DNA from: Microbacteriaceae bacterium
GTDB taxonomy: Bacteria; Actinomycetota; Actinomycetes; Actinomycetales; Microbacteriaceae
Direction of reading: 5' to 3'
DNA length: 64,000 nt
Assembly (NCBI GenBank): GCA_024639935.1
Contig: JAHEFZ010000008.1
Location: 27,240 to 91,239 of the forward strand
A program made the translations under genes and the position numbers. Shown here piece after piece: positions 16,766 to 25,590 of this stretch. Numbering within the stretch: position 1 is the first letter of the stretch; each line of letters opens with the position of its first letter. The notes below the pieces were generated by a model. That model made no database searches and was not told the origin of the DNA. It saw only the letters and a program-made list of their open reading frames with translations.

Positions 16766-17962
16766 ATGACAAAAACGGTGAGCCAGTACCGGTCCTCGGT
16801 CTGGTTCGTGACCGTCTTTTCGATGTTCTTTGGCCGCGGGATTCTCAACGCCTCCTGGACGAGTCGTGGCCCGGATGTTCGCGACACACTCGGAGTGTCG
16901 ACCGCGGATATGGGGATTATTGCAACCGTGTTCGCCGCCGGCGCGATCATCGGCGTTCTTGCATCGGGCTCCATCATTGAACGTTACGGGTCGCGCGTGA
17001 TGGCGCTAGGAACGTATATCGTCATGCCGATCTCGCTCATCGCGGCGATTTTTGGAATTCAGACCCATTCATTTTTTGCCACCACCGTTGCGTTGTTCTT
17101 TTTTGGGCTTCCGTTCGGTGCCGCGGATTACGTGTCGAACATCGAGGCTTCTGAACTGGATCGCGCATCGGCAAAGAGCAGACTGCCCATGCTGCACGGC
17201 GGATATTCGATCGGAGTTTTGGTCGGCGCGTTGATTACCAGTGTCTTGATTCTGGCCAATGTCCCTATCGAAATTCAGCTAGTCGGAACCGCGGTTCTGA
17301 TCGGGGGCTGGACGTTATATCGAGTGTCCGGTTTGCCGGCGCACCACGGCAAACACCCTGACCACGAGAGCGGCACGAAAACCGCTCGAATCGTGCAGAC
17401 TCCCGAGGGTCGCCGTCGGACCCACCTCATCTCGGTTATCGCGTTCGTGTTTGTTTTTGCCGAAGGGGCTGCCGCGGTTTTCATTCCTCTCGCCCTAACG
17501 GAAGCGGGTCGGTCTCCCGCGGAAGCTGCGTTCGCCTACACGCTCTACTCGCTCGGAATGGCCTTCTCGCGAGTCGTGGGTGGCCGCATCGTCGATCGTA
17601 TTGGTCGTCGTGCGGTGGTGTTGTATTCCTCGGTGTTGTGTGCTTTTGGTGTCGGCCTTTTCTCCTTCGCGCAGTTCGCTCCGGTTGAATATGTCGCTGT
17701 CCTCTTTTGGGGAGTAGGCGGTTCGCTGTCCATCGCCATGTCCGTTTCCGCCGTTTCGGACAACAAATCGACGCTCACCCAAGCCCAGAGCACGCTGTGG
17801 ACATGGGTTTACTTCGCCAATCTCGGAGTCGGCCCGGTGTTGGGTGGAATTTCGATTGTGACGGGAATCTTTGGTTCGTTCCTCGTGCCGGTCATCCTTT
17901 TGGTGGGCGCCGCGTCGATCAGCTCTGTCACTCGACCGGATCCGGAACTCACGCGCACCTAA
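16766..17962 (+). CDS. MFS transporter
   Basis: A 398-residue protein with about twelve hydrophobic segments and the major facilitator layout. SWTSRGPDVRDTLGVSTADMG near the N-terminus and SIIERYGSRVMALGTYIV correspond to the first-loop motif region; GRIVDRIGRRAVVLYSS is the mirror motif in the second half. A polar central loop (HHGKHPDHESGTKTARIV) joins the halves. The general shape is that of the FucP/YbjJ-like group, but the substrate is unknown. It has its own -10 element and is followed by the glycine riboswitch leader. Confidence 0.88.
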   Translation: MTKTVSQYRSSVWFVTVFSMFFGRGILNASWTSRGPDVRDTLGVSTADMGIIATVFAAGAIIGVLASGSIIERYGSRVMALGTYIVMPISLIAAIFGIQTHSFFATTVALFFFGLPFGAADYVSNIEASELDRASAKSRLPMLHGGYSIGVLVGALITSVLILANVPIEIQLVGTAVLIGGWTLYRVSGLPAHHGKHPDHESGTKTARIVQTPEGRRRTHLISVIAFVFVFAEGAAAVFIPLALTEAGRSPAEAAFAYTLYSLGMAFSRVVGGRIVDRIGRRAVVLYSSVLCAFGVGLFSFAQFAPVEYVAVLFWGVGGSLSIAMSVSAVSDNKSTLTQAQSTLWTWVYFANLGVGPVLGGISIVTGIFGSFLVPVILLVGAASISSVTRPDPELTRT

Positions 17963-18049
17963 ACCTCTAAAGGAACGCCGAGTCGGTCCGAACTCGCGAG
18001 GGGTTTGGCGTTAGACTTTCCCCACAACTTAAGATGACCGCTCATCGAT

Positions 18050-18222
18050 GCGGGAGAGACCGGCCCCGAGCCGGTCACCGAAGGAGCAAGCCTCCCCGCC
18101 AATCTCTCAGGTACGCGTACCGCATCGTCAGGTCACTCTGGAAAGCGAAGCCCGGGCTTCCGCCGTAGGGGAAAGTGTGCAACTCGCACGAAACTCTCAG
18201 GCACAGAAACAGAGGGGGAGTC
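18050..18222 (+). ncRNA. Tandem glycine riboswitch
   Basis: Two consecutive glycine aptamers precede gcvT. The first runs from CGGGAGAGACCGG through CACCGAAGGAGCAAGCCTCC to AATCTCTCAGGTAC. The second runs from AGGTCACTCTGGAAAGCGAAGC through AAACTCTCAGGCACAGAAAC to AGAGGGGGAG. These are the conserved core strings of the family. The paired aptamers bind glycine and, in characterised cases, switch on expression of the glycine cleavage genes. Only 42 bases separate the element from the gcvT GTG, so control may act on ribosome-site access. The whole 17,963-18,264 gap holds this leader and its promoter. Confidence 0.95.
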
Positions 18223-18264
18223 CCGTCGCCGATCGCCGGCAACGAGTCGACTTTCGGAGTCTTC

Positions 18265-19377
18265 GTGACTGAATCCCTCAAACTCTCTCCTCTCGATGGA
18301 ATTCATCGCGAGCTCGGCGCATCGTTTACTGATTTCGCTGGATGGGACATGCCCGTCCGTTATTCATCGGATTTAGCCGAGCATCACGCAGTTCGTTCCG
18401 CGGCCGGAATTTTTGATCTGTCGCACATGGCCGAGATCTATGTGGGTGGGCCAGGAGCGGGAGCCGCGCTGGATTTCGCGCTCTCGGGAATACTGTCGAA
18501 CATTCCTCTCGGTCGGGCAAAGTATTCACTTCTCCTCAACAATCAGGGGTGCATCGTCGACGACCTCGTTGTCTATCGCACGGGTGATGAAGAATTCTTG
18601 GTTGTGGCGAATGCGGGAAATCGTCATGTCGCCGTTGAGGCAATTCGCGAACGAGCGCGTGGTTTCGAATGCGTCGTCAGGGACGATTCCGACAGTGTCG
18701 CCCTCGTCGCCATTCAGGGGCCAAACTCGCTCGACATCCTTGAGAACATTGACGGACTCGAAGCCGGCGGCCTTGCGGAACTCGGATACTACCGATGCCT
18801 CTCGGCGACATTCCGCGGCACCACGGTTCTGATTGGACGCACCGGCTACACCGGCGAAGACGGATTCGAGGTTTATGTTCCGGCGTCGGATGCGGCCGAA
18901 TTGTGGCGCGCAGCAACCGTCGCCGGAGAATCACGCGGGCTTCAGGCGTGCGGACTTGCCTGTCGCGATACCCTGCGCCTCGAAGCGGGGATGCCACTGT
19001 ACGGACATGAACTCAATGAATCCCTCAAACCGGTGCAGGTCAATGCCGCACGTGCCGTCGATCTGACCAAAGATAACTTCGTCGGGCGCGATGGAATTAT
19101 GGCTGGGGTAACGGCAAGCGCTGCGGTTCTCGTTGGGCTGAAATCGGATGGAAAACGCGCTGGCCGCGCCGACTATGCCGTCGAGTCGAACGGTCGCACC
19201 ATTGGCACCGTAACGAGCGGAGCTCTGTCACCCACTCTCGGGTATCCCATCGCTTTCGCACTGATTGAGCCGGAATTTGCCGAACTTGGTACCGTTGTCA
19301 GCATCGATGTCCGAGGAACGGCAATTCCCGCAACCGTTGTATCCCTTCCCTTCTACTCTCGAAAGGCACGCGCATGA
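18265..19377 (+). CDS. gcvT: Aminomethyltransferase, glycine cleavage T protein
   Basis: A 370-residue tetrahydrofolate-dependent enzyme that releases ammonia from the aminomethyl-lipoyl group on GcvH and forms methylene-THF. [13 protein letters not shown] is the standard N-terminal block, [12 protein letters not shown] follows, and [15 protein letters not shown] and [18 protein letters not shown] are the core folate-binding blocks. The ORF track extends 30 codons into the riboswitch; the GTG at 18265, after a CGGAG ribosome site, gives the normal N-terminus. It overlaps gcvH by 4 bases. Confidence 0.97.
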   Translation: MTESLKLSPLDGIHRELGASFTDFAGWDMPVRYSSDLAEHHAVRSAAGIFDLSHMAEIYVGGPGAGAALDFALSGILSNIPLGRAKYSLLLNNQGCIVDDLVVYRTGDEEFLVVANAGNRHVAVEAIRERARGFECVVRDDSDSVALVAIQGPNSLDILENIDGLEAGGLAELGYYRCLSATFRGTTVLIGRTGYTGEDGFEVYVPASDAAELWRAATVAGESRGLQACGLACRDTLRLEAGMPLYGHELNESLKPVQVNAARAVDLTKDNFVGRDGIMAGVTASAAVLVGLKSDGKRAGRADYAVESNGRTIGTVTSGALSPTLGYPIAFALIEPEFAELGTVVSIDVRGTAIPATVVSLPFYSRKARA

Positions 19378-19745
19378 GCATCCCTACCGACCTTCAGTAC
19401 ACCAGTGAACACGAATGGGTTCGTTTCGACGGCGACCTCGCTGTTGTGGGAATCACACAGTACGCCGCCGACGCTCTCGGTGACATCGTCTATGTCGACC
19501 TCCCCAAGGCAGGGAAGACAATCGTCGCGGGCAGTGTCGTTGGAGAAGCCGAATCGACGAAGTCTGTCGGGGAACTGTTTGCGCCCGTCTCAGGCGAAAT
19601 CGTCGAGGGGAATCAATCGGTCGTTGACTCGCCCGAGCTTGTAAACTCTGACCCGTACGGTGATGGCTGGCTCTTTTCCGTTCGCGTTTCGAGTCTCGGC
19701 GAGCTGATTTCCGCCGACGCCTACGCGGCACTCATTGCGGAGTAA
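19374..19745 (+). CDS. gcvH: Glycine cleavage system H protein
   Basis: A 123-residue lipoyl carrier. The lipoylated lysine is K63 in [15 protein letters not shown]. The family start [33 protein letters not shown] is complete. It shuttles the aminomethyl group between GcvP and GcvT. It overlaps gcvT and is followed by gcvP after a 3-base gap. No lipoate ligase or synthase gene is in the window. Confidence 0.98.
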   Translation: MSIPTDLQYTSEHEWVRFDGDLAVVGITQYAADALGDIVYVDLPKAGKTIVAGSVVGEAESTKSVGELFAPVSGEIVEGNQSVVDSPELVNSDPYGDGWLFSVRVSSLGELISADAYAALIAE

Positions 19746-19748
19746 CCC

Positions 19749-22706
19749 GTGAGTGAATTCCGTAACCGACACATCGGAACCGCCGGCGAAGCCCAGAGCA
19801 TCATGCTGGGGTCTTTGGGGTACTCAACGCTCGACGAGTTGATGGACGCCGCGGTGCCTTCGGCGATCCGCCAAGAATCTTTTCTGTCCCGTATTCCTGA
19901 CGCGGCCAGCGAACGAGAGACGCTCGCCGAACTTCGGGCGATAGCCCAAGAGAACACTGTTGGTCGCAACATGATCGGCCTTGGGTATTACGACTCGATC
20001 ATGCCGAGCGTCATCAAACGGAACATCTTCGAAAACCCTTCGTGGTACACGGCGTATACGCCGTATCAACCAGAGATTTCACAAGGTCGTCTTGAGGCTC
20101 TGATCACATTTCAGACGATGGTGTGCGATTTGACCGGCATGGGCACTGCGAATGCCGGCATGTTGGATGAAGCGTCCGCTGCGGCGGAAGCAATGCTCAT
20201 GGCGCGTCGCGTCTCGGGAAGCGAATCTAACGTTTTCGTGGTCGACACTGACGCATTCCCTCAGACGAAAGCGGTCCTAACGACCCGAGCCGAACCAATC
20301 GGTGTCACTCTCAAATTTGTTGATTTTGCGGCTGGGGAGGTCGCCGGTGCGCTCGACGATGGCGCATTCGGCGCGCTCATTCAGTACCCGGGTTCGTCAG
20401 GGCGAATTCGCGATATCTCCGCGGACATCGCTGCCGTTAAGGGTGTCGGTGGTGTGGTTGTCGTTGCGAGTGACTTGCTTGCCCTCAACCTGCTCGTCTC
20501 GCCAGGGTCGCTCGGCGCTGAGATCGTCCTGGGCTCGTCGCAGCGCTTTGGTGTCCCCCTCGGTTTCGGGGGACCACACTCGGCGTTTTTCGCCGTGGCC
20601 CAGGGGCTCGAACGACAGATGCCTGGCCGGCTCATCGGTGTCTCGCGGGACGCCGACGGTCGACCCGCGTACCGCCTGACTCTGCAAGCTCGCGAACAGC
20701 ACATTCGGCGAGACAAGGCGACTTCCAATATCTGTACGGCACAGGTTCTCCTCGCCGTTCTCGCGGCGATGTACGCCGTGTATCACGGACCGGGGGGGCT
20801 TCGGCAGATTGCAATCGATGTGGCGGAAAAGGCGAATCGATTCGCTCGTCGTGCATCGGCCGCCGGTCACGAGGTGGTTCATACCGACTTCTTTGACACT
20901 GTTCAGGTTCGCGTCAAGGGCGAGGCAAAGGTGCTGGCGTCGACGGCCCACGCCGCCGGTCTGTTGCTCCATGTGGTGGACGAGGACACTATTCAAATCA
21001 GTTTCGACGAATTGTCCACCGGTGTTGCAACGGGAATTCTGGCGGGGGGCGACGACGTTCTCATAGACCCGGTCTTTGGGCTCACTCCCGAGCCGATATC
21101 AGCAACCGTGCCGTCGGCCTCCGACACCTCGGTACCGAGCAGTCTTCTCCGCACGGACGAAATCCTCACTCACCCGGTTTTCAACACCCACCACAGCGAA
21201 ACATCGATGATGCGATTCCTCAAGCGTCTCGCGGACAAGGATTTCGCGCTCGACCGCGGGATGATTCCTCTCGGGTCGTGCACGATGAAGCTCAATTCCG
21301 CGACCGAAATGGAAGCCGTCACGTGGCGCGAATTCGGCGGGGTACATCCCTTTGCGCCAGCAACGGATGTCGGCGGATACATGCTCCTCATTTCGCAGCT
21401 AGAAGAGTGGCTCACCGAATTGACGGGGTACGACACCGTCAGCCTCCAGCCGAACGCGGGCAGTCAAGGCGAACTCGCGGGCTTGCTCGCGATTCGCGGC
21501 TACCATCTCGCCCGCGGAGACCACCAGCGTGACACGTGTCTCATTCCCTCAAGCGCCCACGGTACCAACGCGGCATCCGCCGTCCTTGCGGGAATGAAGG
21601 TCGTGGTCGTGTCGTGCCGCGACAATGGTGACGTTGACATCGACGACCTTCGTGCCAAGATTGCAGAACATGGTGACCGACTAGCGGCGCTCATGGTCAC
21701 CTACCCATCCACTCACGGTGTGTATGAGCACGGAATTCGAGAAATTACCGCTGCCGTTCACGACGCCGGTGGACAGGTCTACATCGACGGTGCAAACCTT
21801 AACGCGCTTCTCGGATTCGCGCGCTATGGCGATATCGGTGGTGACGTGTCACACCTCAACCTGCACAAGACTTTCGCTATTCCACACGGTGGAGGTGGAC
21901 CCGGTGTTGGCCCGGTGGCCGCGAAGGCACACCTCGCGCCCTTCCTGCCCGGACACCCGATGGCACAGGCGGTGTCCCACCCCGCGTTCGATTCGACAAC
22001 TGGCGGTGCCGGACCGTACGTCCACGGCGGCGGTCCCGTCACTGCCGCACCCTTCGGTAGCCCGAGCATTCTTCCCATCTCGTGGGCCTATGTGCGCATG
22101 ATGGGTTCGGACGGGCTTCGTCACGCGACCGCGGCAGCCGTTTTGTCGGCGAACTATGTCGCTACGCGACTCCGCGAGCACTATCCCGTTTTGTATGCGG
22201 GCGAGAACGGACTGGTTGCCCACGAGTGCATCCTTGATCTTCGCCCGCTCACTGCCGAAACAGGAGTGACGGTCGACGACGTCGCCAAGCGACTGGTCGA
22301 TTACGGTTTCCACGCACCGACGATGTCGTTCCCGGTTCCGGGAACGCTCATGGTCGAACCGACGGAGAGCGAAGATCTTGGCGAACTCGATCGATTCATC
22401 GAAGCAATGATCGGCATTAGGCGCGAGGCAGACGCCGTCGCCTCTGGTGTATGGCCCGTGGAGGACAACCCATTGGTCAACGCCCCACACACTGCCGAGT
22501 GCCTCGTCGCAGGAGAGTGGAATCACGCGTATTCGCGTGAAATCGCGGCGTATCCGTTCCGCGGTGTCGTGTCCGACACGGTCTCGGGTCTGTTCTCCCG
22601 GGTCGATCAGCTTAAGTACTGGCCGCCAGTGCGCCGAGTCGACGGTGCCTATGGTGACCGGAACCTTGCGTGTGCTTGTCCTGACCCGTCCGCCTTCGCC
22701 GACTAA
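19749..22706 (+). CDS. gcvP: Glycine dehydrogenase (decarboxylating), P protein
   Basis: A 985-residue single-chain P protein, corresponding to fused alpha and beta subunits. It starts with GTG and [22 protein letters not shown], the family N-terminus. The pyridoxal phosphate lysine lies in [18 protein letters not shown] near residue 706; the glycine-rich loop follows. [14 protein letters not shown] and [12 protein letters not shown] are conserved. It decarboxylates glycine and passes the aminomethyl group to GcvH. Its TAA overlaps the stop of the convergent CPBP gene. Confidence 0.98.
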   Translation: MSEFRNRHIGTAGEAQSIMLGSLGYSTLDELMDAAVPSAIRQESFLSRIPDAASERETLAELRAIAQENTVGRNMIGLGYYDSIMPSVIKRNIFENPSWYTAYTPYQPEISQGRLEALITFQTMVCDLTGMGTANAGMLDEASAAAEAMLMARRVSGSESNVFVVDTDAFPQTKAVLTTRAEPIGVTLKFVDFAAGEVAGALDDGAFGALIQYPGSSGRIRDISADIAAVKGVGGVVVVASDLLALNLLVSPGSLGAEIVLGSSQRFGVPLGFGGPHSAFFAVAQGLERQMPGRLIGVSRDADGRPAYRLTLQAREQHIRRDKATSNICTAQVLLAVLAAMYAVYHGPGGLRQIAIDVAEKANRFARRASAAGHEVVHTDFFDTVQVRVKGEAKVLASTAHAAGLLLHVVDEDTIQISFDELSTGVATGILAGGDDVLIDPVFGLTPEPISATVPSASDTSVPSSLLRTDEILTHPVFNTHHSETSMMRFLKRLADKDFALDRGMIPLGSCTMKLNSATEMEAVTWREFGGVHPFAPATDVGGYMLLISQLEEWLTELTGYDTVSLQPNAGSQGELAGLLAIRGYHLARGDHQRDTCLIPSSAHGTNAASAVLAGMKVVVVSCRDNGDVDIDDLRAKIAEHGDRLAALMVTYPSTHGVYEHGIREITAAVHDAGGQVYIDGANLNALLGFARYGDIGGDVSHLNLHKTFAIPHGGGGPGVGPVAAKAHLAPFLPGHPMAQAVSHPAFDSTTGGAGPYVHGGGPVTAAPFGSPSILPISWAYVRMMGSDGLRHATAAAVLSANYVATRLREHYPVLYAGENGLVAHECILDLRPLTAETGVTVDDVAKRLVDYGFHAPTMSFPVPGTLMVEPTESEDLGELDRFIEAMIGIRREADAVASGVWPVEDNPLVNAPHTAECLVAGEWNHAYSREIAAYPFRGVVSDTVSGLFSRVDQLKYWPPVRRVDGAYGDRNLACACPDPSAFAD

Positions 22707-23464
22707 GCGAACAAGCCGGGAAAGATCACGATCGCGAGCGGGTAGCCGACGAACGCGGCGGTGTCGATGAGCACGTGAGCAATGATTAATGGCGCGAGCC
22801 TTCGCTTCCACGCGTAGACCATTCCAAAAACAAGACCCATCGCGATGTTTCCGACGAACCCCCCGAACCCTTGGTACAGGTGGTAGGTACCGCGCAACAC
22901 GGCGGCGGCGGTGATGATGATCCACGGCGACCATCCCAGCAACTTGAGTCGATCAAAAAGGTAGCCGACCACGATCACCTCTTCGCCGATTCCGGCGCGA
23001 AGAGCCCACAGAATCAGAACGGGGATCGTCCACCAGTGGGCATCGAGCGCACTGGGGACCACAGTCACCCCGAGGTTGAGGGAACGCGCGGCAAGGTACA
23101 CGCCAATTCCGGGGATGCCAATCAGTGCCGCGAGGCCGAAGCCAGTGGCAACCTCATTTCGCAGTTTTCGCCACGAAAAGCCATCTGCCCAGCCGACGCC
23201 GATAGCGCCCAGGCGCGGCGCGGTGTCTCGCCACACGAGCCACACCACGAGTGCGACGGGCGCGAGACCCGAGACGACGCCGAGCACTTGATAGATGAAG
23301 TCGAATAGTTCTTGCGTCGCAAGCGGCCGATTCAGTGTCGCCGTTTGCTGGGACAGGGGTGTCGGTTGGGTGAGGCGATTCGCGATTCCGACGACGGAAT
23401 ACAGAGCAGACATGCCGTAGCTCAACAGCAGAACCACGACGATTTCCCACTTTGCACGGGTCAT
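22703..23464 (-). CDS. CPBP family membrane protein (Abi-type intramembrane protease fold)
   Basis: A 253-residue protein with about seven hydrophobic segments. The family motifs are [16 protein letters not shown] (motif 1), [14 protein letters not shown] (motif 2, with histidine) and [10 protein letters not shown] (motif 3, HxxxD). Motif 1 has the paired glutamates but not the arginine of the usual EExxxR. The start is placed at 23464, where GAGGAG precedes ATG, ten codons inside the track's ORF. The family includes intramembrane CAAX-type proteases; the role here is unknown. It converges on gcvP with a 4-base overlap and no terminator. Confidence 0.82.
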   Translation of the reverse strand: MTRAKWEIVVVLLLSYGMSALYSVVGIANRLTQPTPLSQQTATLNRPLATQELFDFIYQVLGVVSGLAPVALVVWLVWRDTAPRLGAIGVGWADGFSWRKLRNEVATGFGLAALIGIPGIGVYLAARSLNLGVTVVPSALDAHWWTIPVLILWALRAGIGEEVIVVGYLFDRLKLLGWSPWIIITAAAVLRGTYHLYQGFGGFVGNIAMGLVFGMVYAWKRRLAPLIIAHVLIDTAAFVGYPLAIVIFPGLFA

Positions 23465-23532
23465 CGACAACTCCTCTTTCTCGTGCGCGGGCACGCAGAA
23501 TTACTTTTTCTAATCTAACCGATTCATCTCGA

Positions 23533-23568
23533 TTGACATTTTTGGCCAAAAGGGCAATAGTCTAGGCT
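23533..23568 (+). promoter_or_regulatory. Promoter and palindrome of oligopeptide-binding protein gene
   Basis: TTGACA at 23533-23538 is a consensus -35. TAGTCT (23558-23563) or the overlapping TAGGCT (23563-23568) can act as -10, though the spacings (19 and 24) are long. A perfect palindrome TTTTGGCCAAAA (23540-23551) sits between the boxes, where a bound regulator would block polymerase. Confidence 0.55.
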
Positions 23569-23632
23569 GAACAATGGCATGGAACGCGCACCGCGCGTTG
23601 CTCATCCACCGTGCCTACCTAGGAGGAAATCA

Positions 23633-25441
23633 GTGAAAACCAAGCGAATTCTCGCTTCGGTAGCCGCCGTCGGAGCGAGCGCCATCGTTCTTTCCGGCTG
23701 TGCGCTTCCGTACCAATCCCAAGTCATTGAAGGAACATCGATTTCGGTCGCCTGGAATGACATTGCCTCGGAGTTCAACTCGGCATCCGCCAGCGGCAAC
23801 AATGTTGCTAACGCGATCCCGGCTTACATCGCGAACTCTGGTTTTAACTACTACAACGCAACGCCGGAACTTCTTAAGCAAGAAGAATTCGGAACATATG
23901 AGAAGACCAGCGATGAACCGCTCACGGTCAAGTACACGATCAACGACGCCGTCACGTGGTCAGATGGTGTCGCCGTTGACGGTGCCGACATGCTCCTCTC
24001 GTGGGTTGCCGGCTTTGGCTACTTCAAGAACGCCGATGGCTCGTACATGTTCCTCCACGCGGCTCCTCGCGATGACCTCGCGTCGACCATCCCGACGATT
24101 GACGGAAAGTCGCTCGAGTTCTCTTATGACAAGGCTTACGTCGACTGGGAAATCAACTTTGGTGTTGGTGTTTCGGCGCACGGTACCGTCATGATGGCAT
24201 ACCCCGAGATCACGGACCCCGCAGAGGCGAAGGCCAAGTTCATTGAAGCCGTCATGACTGGAGACGAAGCATGGCTCCAGCCTGTTGCGGACGCCTGGAA
24301 CACGGGCTACCAGAAGACTGATGCAACGGCGGAAGAGACCGACCCGACGACTGGTTCGCTCAAGAACCTGTTCCTCTCGAACGGCCCTTACCGCGTTGAA
24401 GAGGTCGTCACCGATGACCACGTCACGCTCGTTGCGAACCCTCTCTACACCTGGGGCCCCTCGCCGAAGTACGAGCGCATCACCATCCGCGAAATTGCCG
24501 ACCCGACCGCTGCTGTTCAGGCCGTCGACAACGGTGATGTTCAAGCCGCATCGGGACAGCCTACGGCTGACCTTTTGGCCCTCGTTCAGGGTCTCCAGAA
24601 CGGTTCGTACGTCGGTGGTGACGAGGCTGCTTACGAGCACGTCGACCTCACTTTCAACAACGGTGGACCGTTCGACCCCGCGGCATACGATGGGGACGCT
24701 GCTAAGGCACTCGCAGTTCGCCAGGCATTCTTGCTGACGATCCCGCGCGACCAGATCCTCGACACCATCATCAAGCCCTTGAACCCGAACGCAGTTCTTC
24801 GTAACTCGCTGTTGACGATCCCCGGATCGCCCAACTACGACGCCATCGTTGCTGCCAACGGTTCGGACTTCTACTCGGGAACCGACGCCGAACGCGTAGA
24901 CAAGGCGAAGGGCATTCTTGCCGACGCCGGAATCACGACGCCGATCGACGTCAAGTTCTGGTACCCCACTGGCAACGTTCGTCGCCAGCAGGAACTCGAA
25001 CTGATCCAGGCGAACAGCCTTCAGGCCGGATTCAACGTCATTGACACGTCGGAACCGAACTGGGAGTTCACCGACCCGTCGATGTACGAGATCAACCCAC
25101 ACGACGCGGTCATCTTCGCATGGAGCTCGACCAGCCTCGCAATCACGGGTAACGACCAGCAGTACGGAACCGACAAGCCGTCGAACTTCCAGGACTACGC
25201 GAACTCGACGGTCGACGAAAACCTGTCGGCTCTCGAGACGGAACTCGACCCAGCCAAGCAGGTTGAACTGCAGACCGCCGTTGAGGCGGCTCTGTGGGGA
25301 GACGCTGCGTCGCTTCCGATCTTCCAGTTCCCCGGTTTGACTTGGTGGGACAACGGACTGACCGGTGTTGTTCCGAACCCGCTGTCGCCGAACTACTTCT
25401 GGAACTACTGGGAGTGGGCGCCGGCTGCTGCAGCGCAGTAA
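23633..25441 (+). CDS. ABC transporter substrate-binding lipoprotein, family 5 (peptide/nickel type)
   Basis: A 602-residue oligopeptide-binding protein. The signal peptide VKTKRILASVAAVGASAIVLSGC ends in a lipobox with cysteine 23. The mature part has the SBP_bac_5 layout, with DEPLTVKYTINDAVTWSDGVAV near residue 95 and a later AVRQAFLLTIPRDQIL block. The ORF track starts 18 codons earlier; the GTG at 23633 follows AGGAGG at ideal spacing. Codon use is narrow, as expected for an abundant protein. A stable hairpin after the stop separates it from the permease genes. Peptides are the likely substrate. Confidence 0.92.
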   Translation: MKTKRILASVAAVGASAIVLSGCALPYQSQVIEGTSISVAWNDIASEFNSASASGNNVANAIPAYIANSGFNYYNATPELLKQEEFGTYEKTSDEPLTVKYTINDAVTWSDGVAVDGADMLLSWVAGFGYFKNADGSYMFLHAAPRDDLASTIPTIDGKSLEFSYDKAYVDWEINFGVGVSAHGTVMMAYPEITDPAEAKAKFIEAVMTGDEAWLQPVADAWNTGYQKTDATAEETDPTTGSLKNLFLSNGPYRVEEVVTDDHVTLVANPLYTWGPSPKYERITIREIADPTAAVQAVDNGDVQAASGQPTADLLALVQGLQNGSYVGGDEAAYEHVDLTFNNGGPFDPAAYDGDAAKALAVRQAFLLTIPRDQILDTIIKPLNPNAVLRNSLLTIPGSPNYDAIVAANGSDFYSGTDAERVDKAKGILADAGITTPIDVKFWYPTGNVRRQQELELIQANSLQAGFNVIDTSEPNWEFTDPSMYEINPHDAVIFAWSSTSLAITGNDQQYGTDKPSNFQDYANSTVDENLSALETELDPAKQVELQTAVEAALWGDAASLPIFQFPGLTWWDNGLTGVVPNPLSPNYFWNYWEWAPAAAAQ

Positions 25442-25463
25442 CCGAATCATCGCATTATGGCTG

Positions 25464-25489
25464 GGGCCGGGCGTGAAAACGCCCGGCCC
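25464..25489 (+). terminator. Intra-operon hairpin with GAAA loop
   Basis: GGGCCGGGCGT (25464-25474) and ACGCCCGGCCC (25479-25489) form an 11-base perfect stem capped by GAAA, followed by TTCG without a long T-run. It lies between the binding-protein and permease genes. A TAGAAT at 25535-25540 may give the permeases their own promoter. Confidence 0.75.
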
Positions 25490-25590
25490 TTCGCCGATTA
25501 ATTGCGTGAGCGAACGATGCGCGGAGGTAATGACTAGAATTACCCCAACACCCACACGCGTCCAACAATGCAGTTGCAGGTAGGAAAAGC

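Noticed and set aside
18048-18272. 74-residue plus ORF and the extended gcvT start within the riboswitch
   Set aside because: The region is a structured RNA leader; gcvT homology begins only after the GTG at 18265.
21849-22934. 361-residue minus-strand ORF spanning the gcvP 3' end
   Set aside because: Shadow of gcvP and the CPBP gene; composition is Arg/His-rich with no domain.
23960-25555. 531-residue minus-strand ORF opposite the oligopeptide-binding protein gene
   Set aside because: It mirrors the highly biased codons of the real gene, has no recognisable domain and no ribosome site. Long antisense ORFs are expected opposite GC-rich coding DNA.
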